NCBI GenBank assembly: GCA_031963005.1
Contig: JASSUL010000001.1
Location: forward strand, 186,001-250,000
Direction of reading: 5' to 3'
From: JASSUD01 sp031963005
GTDB taxonomy: Bacteria > Pseudomonadota > Gammaproteobacteria > Burkholderiales > Burkholderiaceae
Length of the DNA stretch: 64,000 nucleotides
Shown piece after piece: positions 1 to 8,365 of this stretch (position 1 is its first letter; every line of letters begins with the position of its first letter). The notes below the pieces were generated by a model. It did not search any database. It was given only the letters and a program-made list of their open reading frames with translations, and was not told the DNA's origin. Position numbers and translations under genes: made by a program.

Positions 1-226
1 TATAGGCATTTCTGGAAAATGCAATGAATTCCTTACCGGGCGCAGAAAATAAAAGGACCACAACTGCAGCTAGCACGCTGCCCGCCAAACAGAGGAGTCG
101 TACAACACTGCCATAGTGCTGCAAAAAAACAAAACCCAAAACACCCAGGGCAAAAAGAGACAGACCTAAGCTTAATATCACATGGTCACGCCTAAATGCG
201 GCATTTTGAGTAGAAGAATTGGCCAT
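1..226 (-). CDS. secE: Preprotein translocase subunit SecE (partial, C-terminus outside window)
   Basis: The reverse strand reads from an ATG at 226 to the window edge without a stop. The peptide starts MANSSTQNAAFRRDHV, has two hydrophobic stretches (about residues 17-33 and 41-60), then reaches the conserved segment SAPGKEFIAFSRNAY. SecE is the small membrane subunit that clamps SecY in the SecYEG translocon. Position supports the call: tuf, tRNA-Trp, secE is the usual betaproteobacterial order, with nusG and rplK expected beyond the window. About 75 codons are visible. Having two N-terminal membrane helices before the conserved amphipathic region is normal for proteobacterial SecE. Confidence 0.9.
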   Translation of the reverse strand, partial: MANSSTQNAAFRRDHVILSLGLSLFALGVLGFVFLQHYGSVVRLLCLAGSVLAAVVVLLFSAPGKEFIAFSRNAY

Positions 227-327
227 AAAGTGCGCAAAAGCTGCTTATGAAGAGAATTAATGTATTGCAATCACCCACCCTCTTCTAAAAATGCATTTAG
301 AAGACCACAAGTGCATTCAAATACGGG

Positions 328-400
328 CAGGGGCAGAGGGAATCGAACCCCCAACCTTCGGTTTTGGAGACCGACGCTCTGCCAGTTGAGCTATACCCCT
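328..400 (-). tRNA. tRNA-Trp (anticodon CCA)
   Basis: The reverse strand folds as a 73-nt cloverleaf. The acceptor AGGGGTA pairs with TGCCCCT, the discriminator is G, the T-loop is TTCGATT and the anticodon loop CTCCAAA carries CCA. The 3' CCA is not encoded. It lies between tuf and secE, probably in the same transcript. Confidence 0.97.
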
Positions 401-646
401 GTGAAAACATCCTTTGTATTCATTCAAAATAAGCGAATACAAATACTGCTGGCAAAAGATAGGGAAAACCATCAAGATTTATACATCATCTTGCAAAAGC
501 GGCTACTTCACAGATTTTTAGAAGGGATACTATCTCTCTATTCTAAAAGATCTTTGCAAAAACTTTTTAACTGATACTAAAAAATTAGTAAAAAGGAGGT
601 CGGCACACTATTTGCTGCGTCCCAACCCCCTTCTTGATATCAATAA

Positions 647-1837
647 TTACTTAATAACTTTAGCGACGACACCAGTACCGACTGTACGACCGCCTTCACG
701 GATCGAGAAACGTAGTCCCTGCTCCATCGCGATCGGGGCAATCAATGTCATCTTGACCGGCACATCATCCCCAGGCATGACCATCTCTTTGTCTGCGGGC
801 AATTCAATCGATCCCGTTACGTCCGTCGTGCGGAAATAAAACTGTGGGCGATAATTGCTAAAGAATGGCGTATGACGGCCCCCTTCTTCTTTACTCAATA
901 TATACACCTGCGACTCAAATTCCGTATGCGGTTTGATCGAACCTGGCTTTGCCAATACCTGACCACGCTGTACATCTTCGCGCTTTACTCCGCGCAACAG
1001 AATCCCTACGTTGTCTCCGGCTTCTCCGCGATCCAAATCTTTACGGAACATCTCTACGCCCGTGCAGATCGTCTTGACCGTGTCTTTCAAACCAACAATC
1101 TCGATCTCATCGCCAATCTTCACGATGCCGCGTTCTATACGACCCGTAACGACCGTTCCACGACCAGATATCGAAAACACATCTTCGATTGGCATCAAGA
1201 ACGCGCCATCGATCGCACGCTCTGGCGTCGGAATATAAGTATCCAACGCATCAGCCAATTGCATGATCGCTTGCTCGCCTAGCGGGCCTGTATCGCCTTC
1301 GAGGGCCAGTTTCGCCGACCCTTTGATCAACGGAACATCATCGCCTGGGAAATCGTATTTGGACAGTAGCTCACGCACTTCCATTTCGACCAGTTCGAGC
1401 AACTCTTCATCGTCCACCATATCGCATTTATTCAAAAATACGATGATGTACGGTACACCTACTTGGCGCGCTAGCAAAATATGCTCACGTGTCTGCGGCA
1501 TCGGACCATCTGCTGCGGAACAAACCAAAACTGCTCCGTCCATCTGCGCCGCACCCGTAATCATGTTTTTCACATAATCCGCGTGGCCTGGGCAGTCTAC
1601 GTGCGCATAGTGACGCGCTGCCGTTTCATACTCTACGTGCGCCGTGTTAATCGTAATTCCACGCGCCTTCTCTTCTGGAGCCGCATCAATTTGGTCGTAC
1701 GCTTTCGCTTCCCCACCAAATTTCTTCGACAATACCGTCGCGATCGCTGCCGTTAACGTCGTCTTTCCGTGATCTACGTGCCCAATCGTGCCCACATTCA
1801 CATGTGGCTTCGCCCGCACAAATTTCTCTTTTGCCAT
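647..1837 (-). CDS. tuf: Elongation factor Tu
   Basis: This 396-residue GTPase delivers aminoacyl-tRNA to the ribosome. All G motifs are visible: GHVDHGKT (residues 19-26), DCPGHADY and NKCD, followed by the beta-barrel domains II and III ending in GGRTVGTGVVAKVIK. Length matches the family exactly. It sits downstream of tRNA-Tyr/Gly/Thr and upstream of tRNA-Trp and secE, the equivalent of the E. coli tufB locus. Nothing is unusual in the protein. Transcription probably starts at the promoter upstream of tRNA-Tyr. A second tuf copy near the rpsL/fusA operon is common in this group but is not in this window. Confidence 0.98.
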   Translation of the reverse strand: MAKEKFVRAKPHVNVGTIGHVDHGKTTLTAAIATVLSKKFGGEAKAYDQIDAAPEEKARGITINTAHVEYETAARHYAHVDCPGHADYVKNMITGAAQMDGAVLVCSAADGPMPQTREHILLARQVGVPYIIVFLNKCDMVDDEELLELVEMEVRELLSKYDFPGDDVPLIKGSAKLALEGDTGPLGEQAIMQLADALDTYIPTPERAIDGAFLMPIEDVFSISGRGTVVTGRIERGIVKIGDEIEIVGLKDTVKTICTGVEMFRKDLDRGEAGDNVGILLRGVKREDVQRGQVLAKPGSIKPHTEFESQVYILSKEEGGRHTPFFSNYRPQFYFRTTDVTGSIELPADKEMVMPGDDVPVKMTLIAPIAMEQGLRFSIREGGRTVGTGVVAKVIK

Positions 1838-2094
1838 GTCTTATCCCCAACTTAATTATTTGGAATATCTGTTTGCGGTGTATTTTCTAGCGCGTTGCCA
1901 GCGTATCTCGACTTATTGAGATACTTCATACACGGAAAAAATTTCTTCAAAAGTACTTTTTCAAATGCTACTTTGGACTGACTCTCAGCTCATCCTTTTT
2001 TGCAGCGCTAAACTTTGATATAGGCTATACGAGCGAGCAGGAGACTCAGGAAGCAAACCGAAGAATTTTTATTTCGAAAATATTCTGGCGTAAC

Positions 2095-2169
2095 TGGTGC
2101 CCATGGACAGGATCGAACTGTCGACCTCTCCCTTACCAAGGGAGTGCTCTGCCACTGAGCCACATGGGC
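2095..2169 (-). tRNA. tRNA-Thr (anticodon GGT)
   Basis: The reverse-strand cloverleaf has acceptor GCCCATG/CATGGGC, anticodon stem CTCCC/GGGAG around loop TTGGTAA, and an encoded CCA. It lies 5' of tuf, as in the classical thrT-tufB arrangement. Confidence 0.97.
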
Positions 2170-2223
2170 CTTAGAACCTGCGAAAACTTTTCAAAAGGGC
2201 ATTCAACAGACCCTAGCGCAATA

Positions 2224-2297
2224 TGGAGCGGGTGAAGGGAATCGAACCCTCGTCGTAAGCTTGGAAGGCTTCTGCTCTACCATTGAGCTACACCCGC
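2224..2297 (-). tRNA. tRNA-Gly (anticodon TCC)
   Basis: The reverse-strand cloverleaf has acceptor GCGGGTG/CACCCGC, anticodon loop CTTCCAA, T-loop TTCGATT and discriminator T followed by encoded CCA. It is the middle tRNA of the Tyr-Gly-Thr cluster. Confidence 0.97.
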
Positions 2298-2484
2298 ATC
2301 TACTAAAAGCATCTACTAAAAAATAAAGCCGTCCAAAAATACTAAGCCTCCTCGCCATCTCAATGAGATAGAGGCTGAATTAGCATAGTATTTTGACTTT
2401 TTTATAGGAGAAAAGCGCAATTATACTGGCAAATACACTGACAAATACCTTGATGCAAACAAAACATCAAAAGTAACAAATTAT

Positions 2485-2570
2485 TGGTGGAGGGAGTTGG
2501 ATTCGAACCAACGTAGGCGTAAGCCAACAGATTTACAGTCTGCCCCCTTTAGCCACTCGGGCATCCCTCC
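2485..2570 (-). tRNA. tRNA-Tyr (anticodon GTA)
   Basis: This is an 86-nt class II tRNA on the reverse strand with acceptor GGAGGGA, anticodon GTA, a long variable arm, T-loop TTCGAAT and encoded CCA. It is the first gene of the tRNA-tuf transcript. Confidence 0.97.
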
Positions 2571-2585
2571 GGAGAAAAACGGCGG

Positions 2586-2614
2586 ATTATGCTGCAGTGC
2601 TTATCCGCTGTCAA
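2586..2614 (-). promoter_or_regulatory. Sigma70 promoter of the tRNA-Tyr/Gly/Thr-tuf operon
   Basis: On the reverse strand a perfect -35 box TTGACA (complement of 2609-2614) is followed by exactly 17 nt and a -10 box CATAAT (complement of 2586-2591). Initiation would fall a few bases before the tRNA-Tyr 5' end at 2570, as expected for a strong stable-RNA promoter. Confidence 0.8.
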
Positions 2615-2712
2615 CCTTATTATCTAAATTACATTACGTTTTATCTGGAAACTACGCGTTAAACTAGGCATAAAGCACTAGGCATAAAGCAGCGTTCCAC
2701 GATCAAACCCGC

Positions 2713-3480
2713 TTACCCACTAAGCCGACCAAAACGGCGCTCACGCTGCTGATAGCTGGCTAACGCACCTTCAAGCGCCTCGGCATCAAAGTCCGGCCAA
2801 AATATATCGGTGAAATACAATTCAGTATACGCAAGTTGCCAAAGCAAAAAATTACTCAGCCTCTTTTCTCCGCCAGTACGAATAAAAAGATCGGGCTCAG
2901 GCGCATAGGCGAGCGCAAGGTGCTGCGCGAAATCTGCTTCCGTTAACAAAGCCTGCTCGTCTACCCTGTTGCGCGCAATATGGCGAGCAGCTTGTAGGAT
3001 ATCCCAGCGCCCCCCGTAATTTGCGGCAATAGTCAGAGTCATACCGGAATTATGCGCTGTTTTGTCTTCCGCCTCCTGCACTAATTGCTGAAGATGCGCA
3101 TCAAATCGACTGAGATCACCCACCACACGCAAGCGCATTCCCTGCGCATTCATTTCCTGAATTTCGCGACGCAATACGCCAGCAAATAGACGCATGAGAA
3201 AGGATACTTCACGCGCTGGGCGCTGCCAATTTTCAGAACTAAATGCAAACAACGTTAAATATTGGACACCCCGTGATGCACAGGCTTGCGCAATATTCCT
3301 GACCGTTTTAACTCCTTTTCTATGACCCGCTGCACGAGGGAGTTTACGTTCGGCAGCCCAGCGGCCATTCCCATCCATAATGATTGCAATATGCGCGGGC
3401 ACAGGCCCTGTATGCTCTTCTACAGACGGAGAGGTCAACGAAATCTGCGCAGAAGCAGAAGAAAAATGCGCAGCCGTCAT
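2713..3480 (-). CDS. uppS: Undecaprenyl diphosphate synthase (cis-prenyltransferase)
   Basis: UppS condenses eight isopentenyl diphosphates onto farnesyl diphosphate to give the C55 lipid carrier for peptidoglycan and O-antigen. Family motifs are clear: AIIMDGNGRW near residues 32-41 (Asp36 catalytic, diphosphate binding), GHRKG, and near the C-terminus RTGGEKRLSNFLLWQ and TELYFTD. At 255 residues it has a slightly longer N-terminus than the ~250-residue family norm. It closes the rpsB-tsf-pyrH-frr-uppS block; cdsA, dxr and rseP, which often follow, are absent here because the tRNA-tuf cluster comes next. uppP at 11521-12357 acts on the product of this enzyme. Confidence 0.97.
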   Translation of the reverse strand: MTAAHFSSASAQISLTSPSVEEHTGPVPAHIAIIMDGNGRWAAERKLPRAAGHRKGVKTVRNIAQACASRGVQYLTLFAFSSENWQRPAREVSFLMRLFAGVLRREIQEMNAQGMRLRVVGDLSRFDAHLQQLVQEAEDKTAHNSGMTLTIAANYGGRWDILQAARHIARNRVDEQALLTEADFAQHLALAYAPEPDLFIRTGGEKRLSNFLLWQLAYTELYFTDIFWPDFDAEALEGALASYQQRERRFGRLSG

Positions 3481-3653
3481 AGAAAACCTATTTACACTCT
3501 ACGCTAAGCACCCTGCACCCAGAGGCATGCGATAGGATACGGGAATCAAATACTATATACAGAAAATGCATAGAAGATGCGTAGAACATGCGCAAAAAAA
3601 TACGCAAAAGAAAAACTCTACCGCATAACCTAGACCTGCAACGCGCAAAGAGC

Positions 3654-4214
3654 CTATACCGTCAGAATGTCATTCTCTTTGGCATGCGCTAGCTTATCAA
3701 TTTCTGCGATATATTTATCCGTAATCTTTTGCACTTCCGCCTGTGTACGACGCTCATCGTCTTCGGAGATCAATTTATCTTTTAACCCTTTTTTGAGCTG
3801 ATCATTGGCGTCGCGGCGCACATTACGGGCAGCTACGCGAGCAGATTCCCCTTCATGCCGCACAACTTTGCTCAACTCCTGTCGGCGCTCTTGCGTCAAC
3901 AAAGGGGTCGGCACACGAATCAGCTCACCTTGCACTGCGGGGTTTAACCCCAAACCCGATTCACGAATCGCCTTTTCTATCGCAGCGACCATACCTTTTT
4001 CCCAAGGCTGCACACCGATAGCATGCGCATCTAATAAGGTCAAACGGGCGACCTGAGACAGCGGGGTTTTGTTCCCATAGTAATTGACAACAATGGCTTC
4101 TAGTAGACCCGTATGTGCACGGCCTGTACGAATCTTCGCTAAGTTAGCAACAAAAGATTCAATAAGACGCTGCATTTTTTGTTCGAGTGTTGCTGTAACA
4201 TCAGGAGCAAGCAT
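3654..4214 (-). CDS. frr: Ribosome recycling factor
   Basis: Frr splits post-termination ribosomes together with EF-G. The start chosen is the ATG at 4214, giving 186 residues beginning MLAPDVTATLEQKMQ, the family length. A GGAG Shine-Dalgarno lies 6 nt upstream; the longer frame starting at 4226 would use a TTG that overlaps this site. Family segments FVANLAKIRTGRAH, PLSQVARLTLLDAH and RKEL-like QERRQELSKVVRHEGE are present. It lies 58 bp downstream of pyrH on the same strand, in a probable operon. Confidence 0.97.
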   Translation of the reverse strand: MLAPDVTATLEQKMQRLIESFVANLAKIRTGRAHTGLLEAIVVNYYGNKTPLSQVARLTLLDAHAIGVQPWEKGMVAAIEKAIRESGLGLNPAVQGELIRVPTPLLTQERRQELSKVVRHEGESARVAARNVRRDANDQLKKGLKDKLISEDDERRTQAEVQKITDKYIAEIDKLAHAKENDILTV

Positions 4215-4272
4215 GTGGATCTCCAAGCTTTCGAGCGGAAAAATTAATTAAATGAGGCCATTATCTAAGAGC

Positions 4273-5001
4273 CTATAGATGCACCAAAGTACCTTCATTT
4301 TCCCCTAACATGATGCGTTTCAAAGCGCCAGGCCGGGTAATAGAAAAAACACGTATGGGCATTTTTTGATCACGGCAAAGTGCAAACGCGGTAGCGTCCA
4401 TGATCTGAAGATTTTTGCCGATAATTTCATCAAAGCTAATACTGTCATAGCGTACGGCATGGGGGTCTTTAAGCGGATCTGCCGAATAAATACCATCCAC
4501 ACGCGTGGCTTTCAACACGACTTCAGCGCCAATTTCAGAGCCTCTCAACGCTGCAGCAGTATCCGTTGTAAAAAAGGGATTCCCTGTACCCGCAGCAAAA
4601 ATTACGACCTTACCCACTTCTAATTGGCGCATGGCGCGTGGGCGAATATAAGGCTCTACGACTTGATCCATACGTAATGCAGACTGTACGCGCGCTTCAA
4701 TGCCTACGTAACGCATCGCATCTTGTAAAGCTAGCGCATTCATCATCGTAGCTAGCATTCCCATATAGTCCGCCGTAGCGCGATCCATACCTGCTGCACC
4801 GCCTGCTACTCCGCGAAAGATATTTCCTCCGCCGATGACAATCGCCATCTGCACCCCAAGGTGAATCACTTCGGCAATATCGCGCACCATGCCTTCGATG
4901 GTAGCTCGATTGATGCCAAATGCATCATCGCCCATCAATGCTTCACCAGACAACTTTAATAAAACCCGTTTGTATACTGCACATTCACGAACATCTGACA
5001 T
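4273..5001 (-). CDS. pyrH: Uridylate kinase
   Basis: PyrH phosphorylates UMP to UDP; it is the hexameric bacterial amino-acid-kinase-fold type. Start chosen at the ATG at 5001 (MSDVRECAVYKRVLLKLSGE), giving 242 residues, close to the family norm; an upstream ATG at 5112 would add 37 hydrophobic residues not found in relatives. Motifs: KLSGEAL, IVIGGGNIFRG, DYMGMLAT, and FAAGTGNPFFTTDTAA (phosphate and UMP binding). The C-terminus GENEGTLVHL is typical. It lies between tsf and frr, the conserved bacterial order. Confidence 0.97.
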   Translation of the reverse strand: MSDVRECAVYKRVLLKLSGEALMGDDAFGINRATIEGMVRDIAEVIHLGVQMAIVIGGGNIFRGVAGGAAGMDRATADYMGMLATMMNALALQDAMRYVGIEARVQSALRMDQVVEPYIRPRAMRQLEVGKVVIFAAGTGNPFFTTDTAAALRGSEIGAEVVLKATRVDGIYSADPLKDPHAVRYDSISFDEIIGKNLQIMDATAFALCRDQKMPIRVFSITRPGALKRIMLGENEGTLVHL

Positions 5002-5202
5002 ACCGGGCCTAATCAAAAGGAAAAAGAAAAGTTGGGCACAATTCAGAACGGTTTCCCCATCCCAAAACGCAATAAGCGCCGATAGGAAGAAACGTGATAT
5101 CCCTTTCAGCAAAGTGCATCGAACGCTGAAAGGGAATCCTCTTTGAGAGCAAAGCAGCTCCCATCGACGTCTTATACGACTGACTTTTGTATTTTGATAC
5201 TT

Positions 5203-6105
5203 TTACACTGCAACAGACTGCTGCGCTAGCGCCACTTGTGCCGCTACTTCATCAGCAAAATTATCTTGACGCCGCTCTAAACCCGCACCAACTACATACA
5301 GCGTAAAGCGTTGCACACTACTATTTGCCGCCTTTAATACTTGCGCAACCGTTTGTTTGTCATTTTTCACAAATGGCTGATCAACTAAAGACACTTCTTT
5401 TAAATATTTATCTACGCTACCTTGCACCATCTTGGCAACGATTGCCTCTGGTTTGCCAGATTCTGCCGCTTTTTGCTCCGCAACGCTGCGCTCTTTTTCA
5501 ATCAGCTCTGCAGGCACTTCTTGCGCATTCACCGCAGCGGGTTTCATCGCGGTGACGTGCATCGCGATATCTTTACCCAAATCGGCATCTTCTCCCGTGT
5601 ATTCCAGGAGCGTACCCATACGCGTGCCATGTAAATAGCAGGCTAATTTATTTGCCGTTTGGTAACGCGCAAATCGGCGAATCGTTAAATTCTCACCAAT
5701 ACGACCGATCAAATGTTTACGCACCCCATCTACGGTACCGCGCTCGCCATCCACTTCTATTTCCAACGCGGAAAGAGCGGTTACATCGGCTGGATTGTGC
5801 TGCGCAACAGCACGGGCTACCGCTTGCGAAAATGCAATAAACGTTTCATTTTTCGCGACAAAATCTGTCTCGCAATTCAATTCTACGAGTACTCCAACGC
5901 CCTGCTCAATATGGGAGGCAAGGATACCTTCTGCTGTAACGCGTTCAGCGGCTTTGCTGGCTTTATTTCCAAGCTTCACGCGCAGTAATTTTTCCGCTTC
6001 ATCCATATTTCCAGCGGCTTCTGTCAGTGCTTTTTTGCACTCCATCATAGGGGCATCTGTTTTCGCGCGTAACTCTGCGACCATGCTTGCAGTAATAACT
6101 GCCAT
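5203..6105 (-). CDS. tsf: Elongation factor Ts
   Basis: EF-Ts is the nucleotide exchange factor for EF-Tu. It has an N-terminal UBA-like domain (residues 1-50, with the segment AKTDAPMMECKKAL) and the core-domain motif NCETDFVAKN, whose TDFV sequence intrudes into the EF-Tu GTP site. At 300 residues it is slightly longer than the E. coli 283, in line with Burkholderiales proteins. It follows rpsB after a 134-bp spacer containing a terminator-like attenuator. Confidence 0.97.
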   Translation of the reverse strand: MAVITASMVAELRAKTDAPMMECKKALTEAAGNMDEAEKLLRVKLGNKASKAAERVTAEGILASHIEQGVGVLVELNCETDFVAKNETFIAFSQAVARAVAQHNPADVTALSALEIEVDGERGTVDGVRKHLIGRIGENLTIRRFARYQTANKLACYLHGTRMGTLLEYTGEDADLGKDIAMHVTAMKPAAVNAQEVPAELIEKERSVAEQKAAESGKPEAIVAKMVQGSVDKYLKEVSLVDQPFVKNDKQTVAQVLKAANSSVQRFTLYVVGAGLERRQDNFADEVAAQVALAQQSVAV

Positions 6106-6168
6106 GTTTGCTACTCCAAATCAATCAATCATCTATTCGGCCGTTTCAGAAAACGCGCCTACACTCTA

Positions 6169-6193
6169 AAAAGGGGCCATTCTGACCCCTTTT
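6169..6193 (-). terminator. Attenuator-type hairpin between rpsB and tsf
   Basis: On the reverse strand the arm AAAAGGGG and the arm CCCCTTTTT enclose a 9-nt loop, with the T-run at the 3' side as in a rho-independent terminator. It sits in the rpsB-tsf spacer. A second smaller hairpin (GACAGG/CCTGTC, 6206-6221) lies between it and rpsB. Partial termination between rpsB and tsf is known in E. coli; a similar role here is inferred. Confidence 0.6.
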
Positions 6194-6239
6194 GACCTGC
6201 TTTTAGACAGGTTTACCTGTCAAAACTTTGAACAGGTTC

Positions 6240-7049
6240 TTAGCCAGTTATTTCTTGCGTTTCTTCAACCACTTCCGCAGTGTCTTGAGCCGGAATCTCT
6301 TCTTCTCGGATTTGAGCGATCAAGCCTTGCATATTTTTTTCACGCCCTCTCAAAATCGCATTAGCAACTTGCTCTGCGTAGAGTTGAATGGCCTTACGTG
6401 CATCGTCATTACCGGGAATCATATAATCCACACCATCCGGCGCATGATTCGTATCTACAACAGCAATCACCGGTATGCCTAACTTATTGGCCTCTGCAAT
6501 CGCAATTTTGTGATATCCCGCATCTACGACAAAAAGCGCGTCTGGCATACCACCCATATCGCGCAAACCACCAATCAATTTTTGGAGTTTGGCAATTTTA
6601 CGATCAAACAACAGGGCTTCTTTTTTCGTCATTTTTTCATGCGCGCCCGTCGCAACCGCAGCTTCCATTTCCTTTAGCTTATCGATGGATTTTTTCAAGG
6701 TACGGTAATTGGTCAACGTACCTCCCAGCCAGCGGTTATCTACGTAAGGAGATCCTGAGCGTTGTGCTTCTTGCGCAATCGTATCGCGCGCTTGGCGTTT
6801 CGTTCCAACAAAAAGGATAGTCCCGTGATTTGCCGCGACCTGCTGCACATACTGCAGCGCCTTACGGAACATCGGCAGGGTTTTTTCCAGATTGATAATA
6901 TGAATACGGTTGTGCTGACCCAAAATATATTGAAACATTTTGGGATGACCAAATCGCGTTTGGTGCCCTAAATGCACCGCATCGCGGAAAAGGTCCGACA
7001 TCTTTAAGGAAATAATTTCTTCTGATGCATTCAAAGTTTCTTCTGACAC
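6240..7049 (-). CDS. rpsB: 30S ribosomal protein S2
   Basis: S2 binds the 30S head-body hinge and recruits S1. Family segments are clear: HLGHQTRFGHPKMFQYI, RIHIINLEKTLPM, GTILFVGTKRQARDTIA, YVDNRWLGGTLTN, GGMPDALFVVDAGYHKIA and VVDTNHAPDGVDY. Start choice is uncertain. A GTG at 7049 has GGAG 6 nt upstream; an internal ATG at 7001 (MSDLFRDAVHLGH) aligns better with the family start but has no good Shine-Dalgarno; a TTG at 7061 overlaps the GGAG. With the GTG start the protein carries about 16 extra N-terminal residues. First gene of the rpsB-uppS block. Confidence 0.95.
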   Translation of the reverse strand: MSEETLNASEEIISLKMSDLFRDAVHLGHQTRFGHPKMFQYILGQHNRIHIINLEKTLPMFRKALQYVQQVAANHGTILFVGTKRQARDTIAQEAQRSGSPYVDNRWLGGTLTNYRTLKKSIDKLKEMEAAVATGAHEKMTKKEALLFDRKIAKLQKLIGGLRDMGGMPDALFVVDAGYHKIAIAEANKLGIPVIAVVDTNHAPDGVDYMIPGNDDARKAIQLYAEQVANAILRGREKNMQGLIAQIREEEIPAQDTAEVVEETQEITG

Positions 7050-7453
7050 ACTCAACTCCAAAGGGTTAGGCCTAAAACCCGTCGCGACATCCGCTCAATC
7101 AATATCTCTATTTACCAAGCGAACACCCTAGATGCACGGGTTCGGGTTAAAAACAAGTTCGTAAAAATACGAGACTCTATAAAGTACTGCTGCAGCGTTA
7201 CAACACTACGCCACAATCGCTACAGCATCTTTAAGCACATGATTATAGCATTCGCACAAAGAATGCGGAGCATACCAAAAGTGGAGCTGTTTTGATGAGG
7301 ATTGACATAAGTAATTAGCATCTAGATAAAAATGACTCTACCCCAAAAAACCTCCCCATTTAACCGCAGATGGAATGGGCCTGGAATTGAGTCAGGATCA
7401 ATATACTCAATATAACATTGGACTTATAGTAACCTATACGTTACCATAAAACT
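7050..7453. other. Intergenic region between rpsB and the toxin-antitoxin pair
   Basis: No gene is seen in these 404 bases. They hold the rpsB leader (reverse) and, near 7300-7450, the promoter and operator-like palindromes of the forward toxin-antitoxin operon. Confidence 0.6.
7302..7330 (+). promoter_or_regulatory. Candidate sigma70 promoter upstream of the toxin-antitoxin pair
   Basis: A perfect -35 box TTGACA (7302-7307) is followed by 17 nt and GATAAA (7325-7330, four of six consensus bases). It would give a leader of about 115 nt before the toxin start. Confidence 0.45.
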
Positions 7454-7468
7454 ATGATGTTTTATGGT
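7443..7468. promoter_or_regulatory. Perfect palindrome over the toxin start codon (candidate operator or RNA hairpin)
   Basis: ACCATAAAAC (7443-7452) and GTTTTATGGT (7459-7468) are exact inverted arms around a 6-nt loop that contains the ATG at 7454. A shorter inverted pair GTAAC/GTTAC (7429-7433, 7440-7444) lies directly upstream. Antitoxins of this type usually autorepress through palindromes; here the arm would also mask the start codon in mRNA. Confidence 0.55.
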
Positions 7469-7813
7469 AGAGAACTGCTTCTTGAAGATGGGTCCAGCCC
7501 TTACGCAGACTGGTTTAATGCACTACCGCCGGTTGCGGCTGCAGAAGTTGCTACAGCAAAGGCCAGGATGGAGCTAGGCAATTTGTCTCGAGTAGAGTGG
7601 TTTCGTGGAATTGGCGAGTACAAGATTGACTCTGGCCCGGGTTATCGAATTTACCTTGCGAAAGATGATTTGAAAATTATCGTTTTGCTTGGTGGGGGAA
7701 CCAAGCATCGACAACAAACAGATATTGATCGTGCTGTACACTTATGGGAAGAGTATAAGCGCCGAAAAGCAGAAGCGACTAGGGTCGTAAATAAAACGCA
7801 AAAGAGAAAATGA
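7454..7813 (+). CDS. RelE/HigB-type toxin (Gp49-like, addiction module killer protein)
   Basis: The 119-residue protein resembles the phage-derived Gp49-like/HigB branch of the RelE/ParE superfamily, whose members cleave mRNA on the ribosome. Features seen: FYGRELLLEDGSSPYADWF start, the central alpha-hairpin rich in Ala/Arg, GIGEYKIDSGPGYRIYLAKD, IIVLLGGGTKHRQQTDIDRA (the GGxKxxQ-D pattern of this family) and a Lys/Arg-rich tail. Its stop overlaps the antitoxin start (ATGA), so the two are co-translated. The gene pair sits between rpsB and map, which are normally divergent neighbours in this order, indicating insertion. The first two codons are both ATG, and either could initiate. Confidence 0.85.
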   Translation: MMFYGRELLLEDGSSPYADWFNALPPVAAAEVATAKARMELGNLSRVEWFRGIGEYKIDSGPGYRIYLAKDDLKIIVLLGGGTKHRQQTDIDRAVHLWEEYKRRKAEATRVVNKTQKRK

Positions 7814-8136
7814 TGGCACTTACACGAGATTTTAAAGAAACGGTTGTAGCACGCGTCCAGCAACAGCCCGATTTCGCCAAGGCCCTTTTTGATGAGGCTG
7901 CAACCTTATTTTTAAATGGCGAAGCAGACACGGCAAAACTTATGCTGCGCGACTTGATTAATGCCACCATTGGCTTTGAGCAACTTGCACAAGCTATTGA
8001 AAAACCAAGCAAGAGCCTCCATCGAATGCTTTCTCCATCAGGAAACCCAACGATGGCAAGCCTCTGTGCAATTTTAAAGACGCTAAAAAATACGCTTAAA
8101 ATTGAGTTTGAAGTGCGTAATTTGGCTATTCAATAA
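7810..8136 (+). CDS. HigA-type antitoxin, DNA-binding (addiction module antidote protein)
   Basis: The 108-residue protein has a C-terminal helix-turn-helix of the dnstrm_HI1420/HigA kind: GFEQLAQAIEKPSKSLHRMLSPSGNP followed by TMASLCAILKTLKNTLKIEFEV. It should neutralise the toxin encoded immediately upstream and bind operator DNA near 7429-7468. Translation overlaps the toxin stop codon by 4 nt. Toxin-first order fits higBA-like modules. A second, orphan antitoxin of the same broad family lies at 37453-37785. Confidence 0.85.
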   Translation: MMALTRDFKETVVARVQQQPDFAKALFDEAATLFLNGEADTAKLMLRDLINATIGFEQLAQAIEKPSKSLHRMLSPSGNPTMASLCAILKTLKNTLKIEFEVRNLAIQ

Positions 8137-8187
8137 AGTGGTGTTAGCCCCTTTTTGCGCTTAAGAGCATCCATTTTCGAACTGGAG

Positions 8188-8239
8188 AATCTTTTTTTGT
8201 ACATCAGTTAAAATTTGATGTACCCCTCAAAAAAAGATT
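8188..8239. terminator. Long inverted repeat downstream of the toxin-antitoxin operon
   Basis: GTACATCA/TGATGTAC encloses a 9-nt loop. Outer arms AATCTTTTTTT and AAAAAAAGATT extend the stem, interrupted by a small bulge. It follows the antitoxin stop by about 50 bp and could end that transcript, although the U-run lies inside the stem on the plus strand. Confidence 0.45.
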
Positions 8240-8365
8240 AGACACAACTACACGCCACTAGCACCAACATTCCTATTTTGAAAGGAATATGCCTGCATCT
8301 TGCGCAACAAGATGCGATAATCCCCGCCTATCTGCTTCTTTTTTATTTTCTCCTTTTTTTCTTCT

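Noticed and set aside
260..574. 104-codon plus-strand frame
   Set aside because: It runs across the tRNA-Trp gene on the other strand and has no ribosome site or homology.
872..1756. Plus-strand frames opposite tuf
   Set aside because: Antisense shadows of a highly expressed, codon-biased gene.
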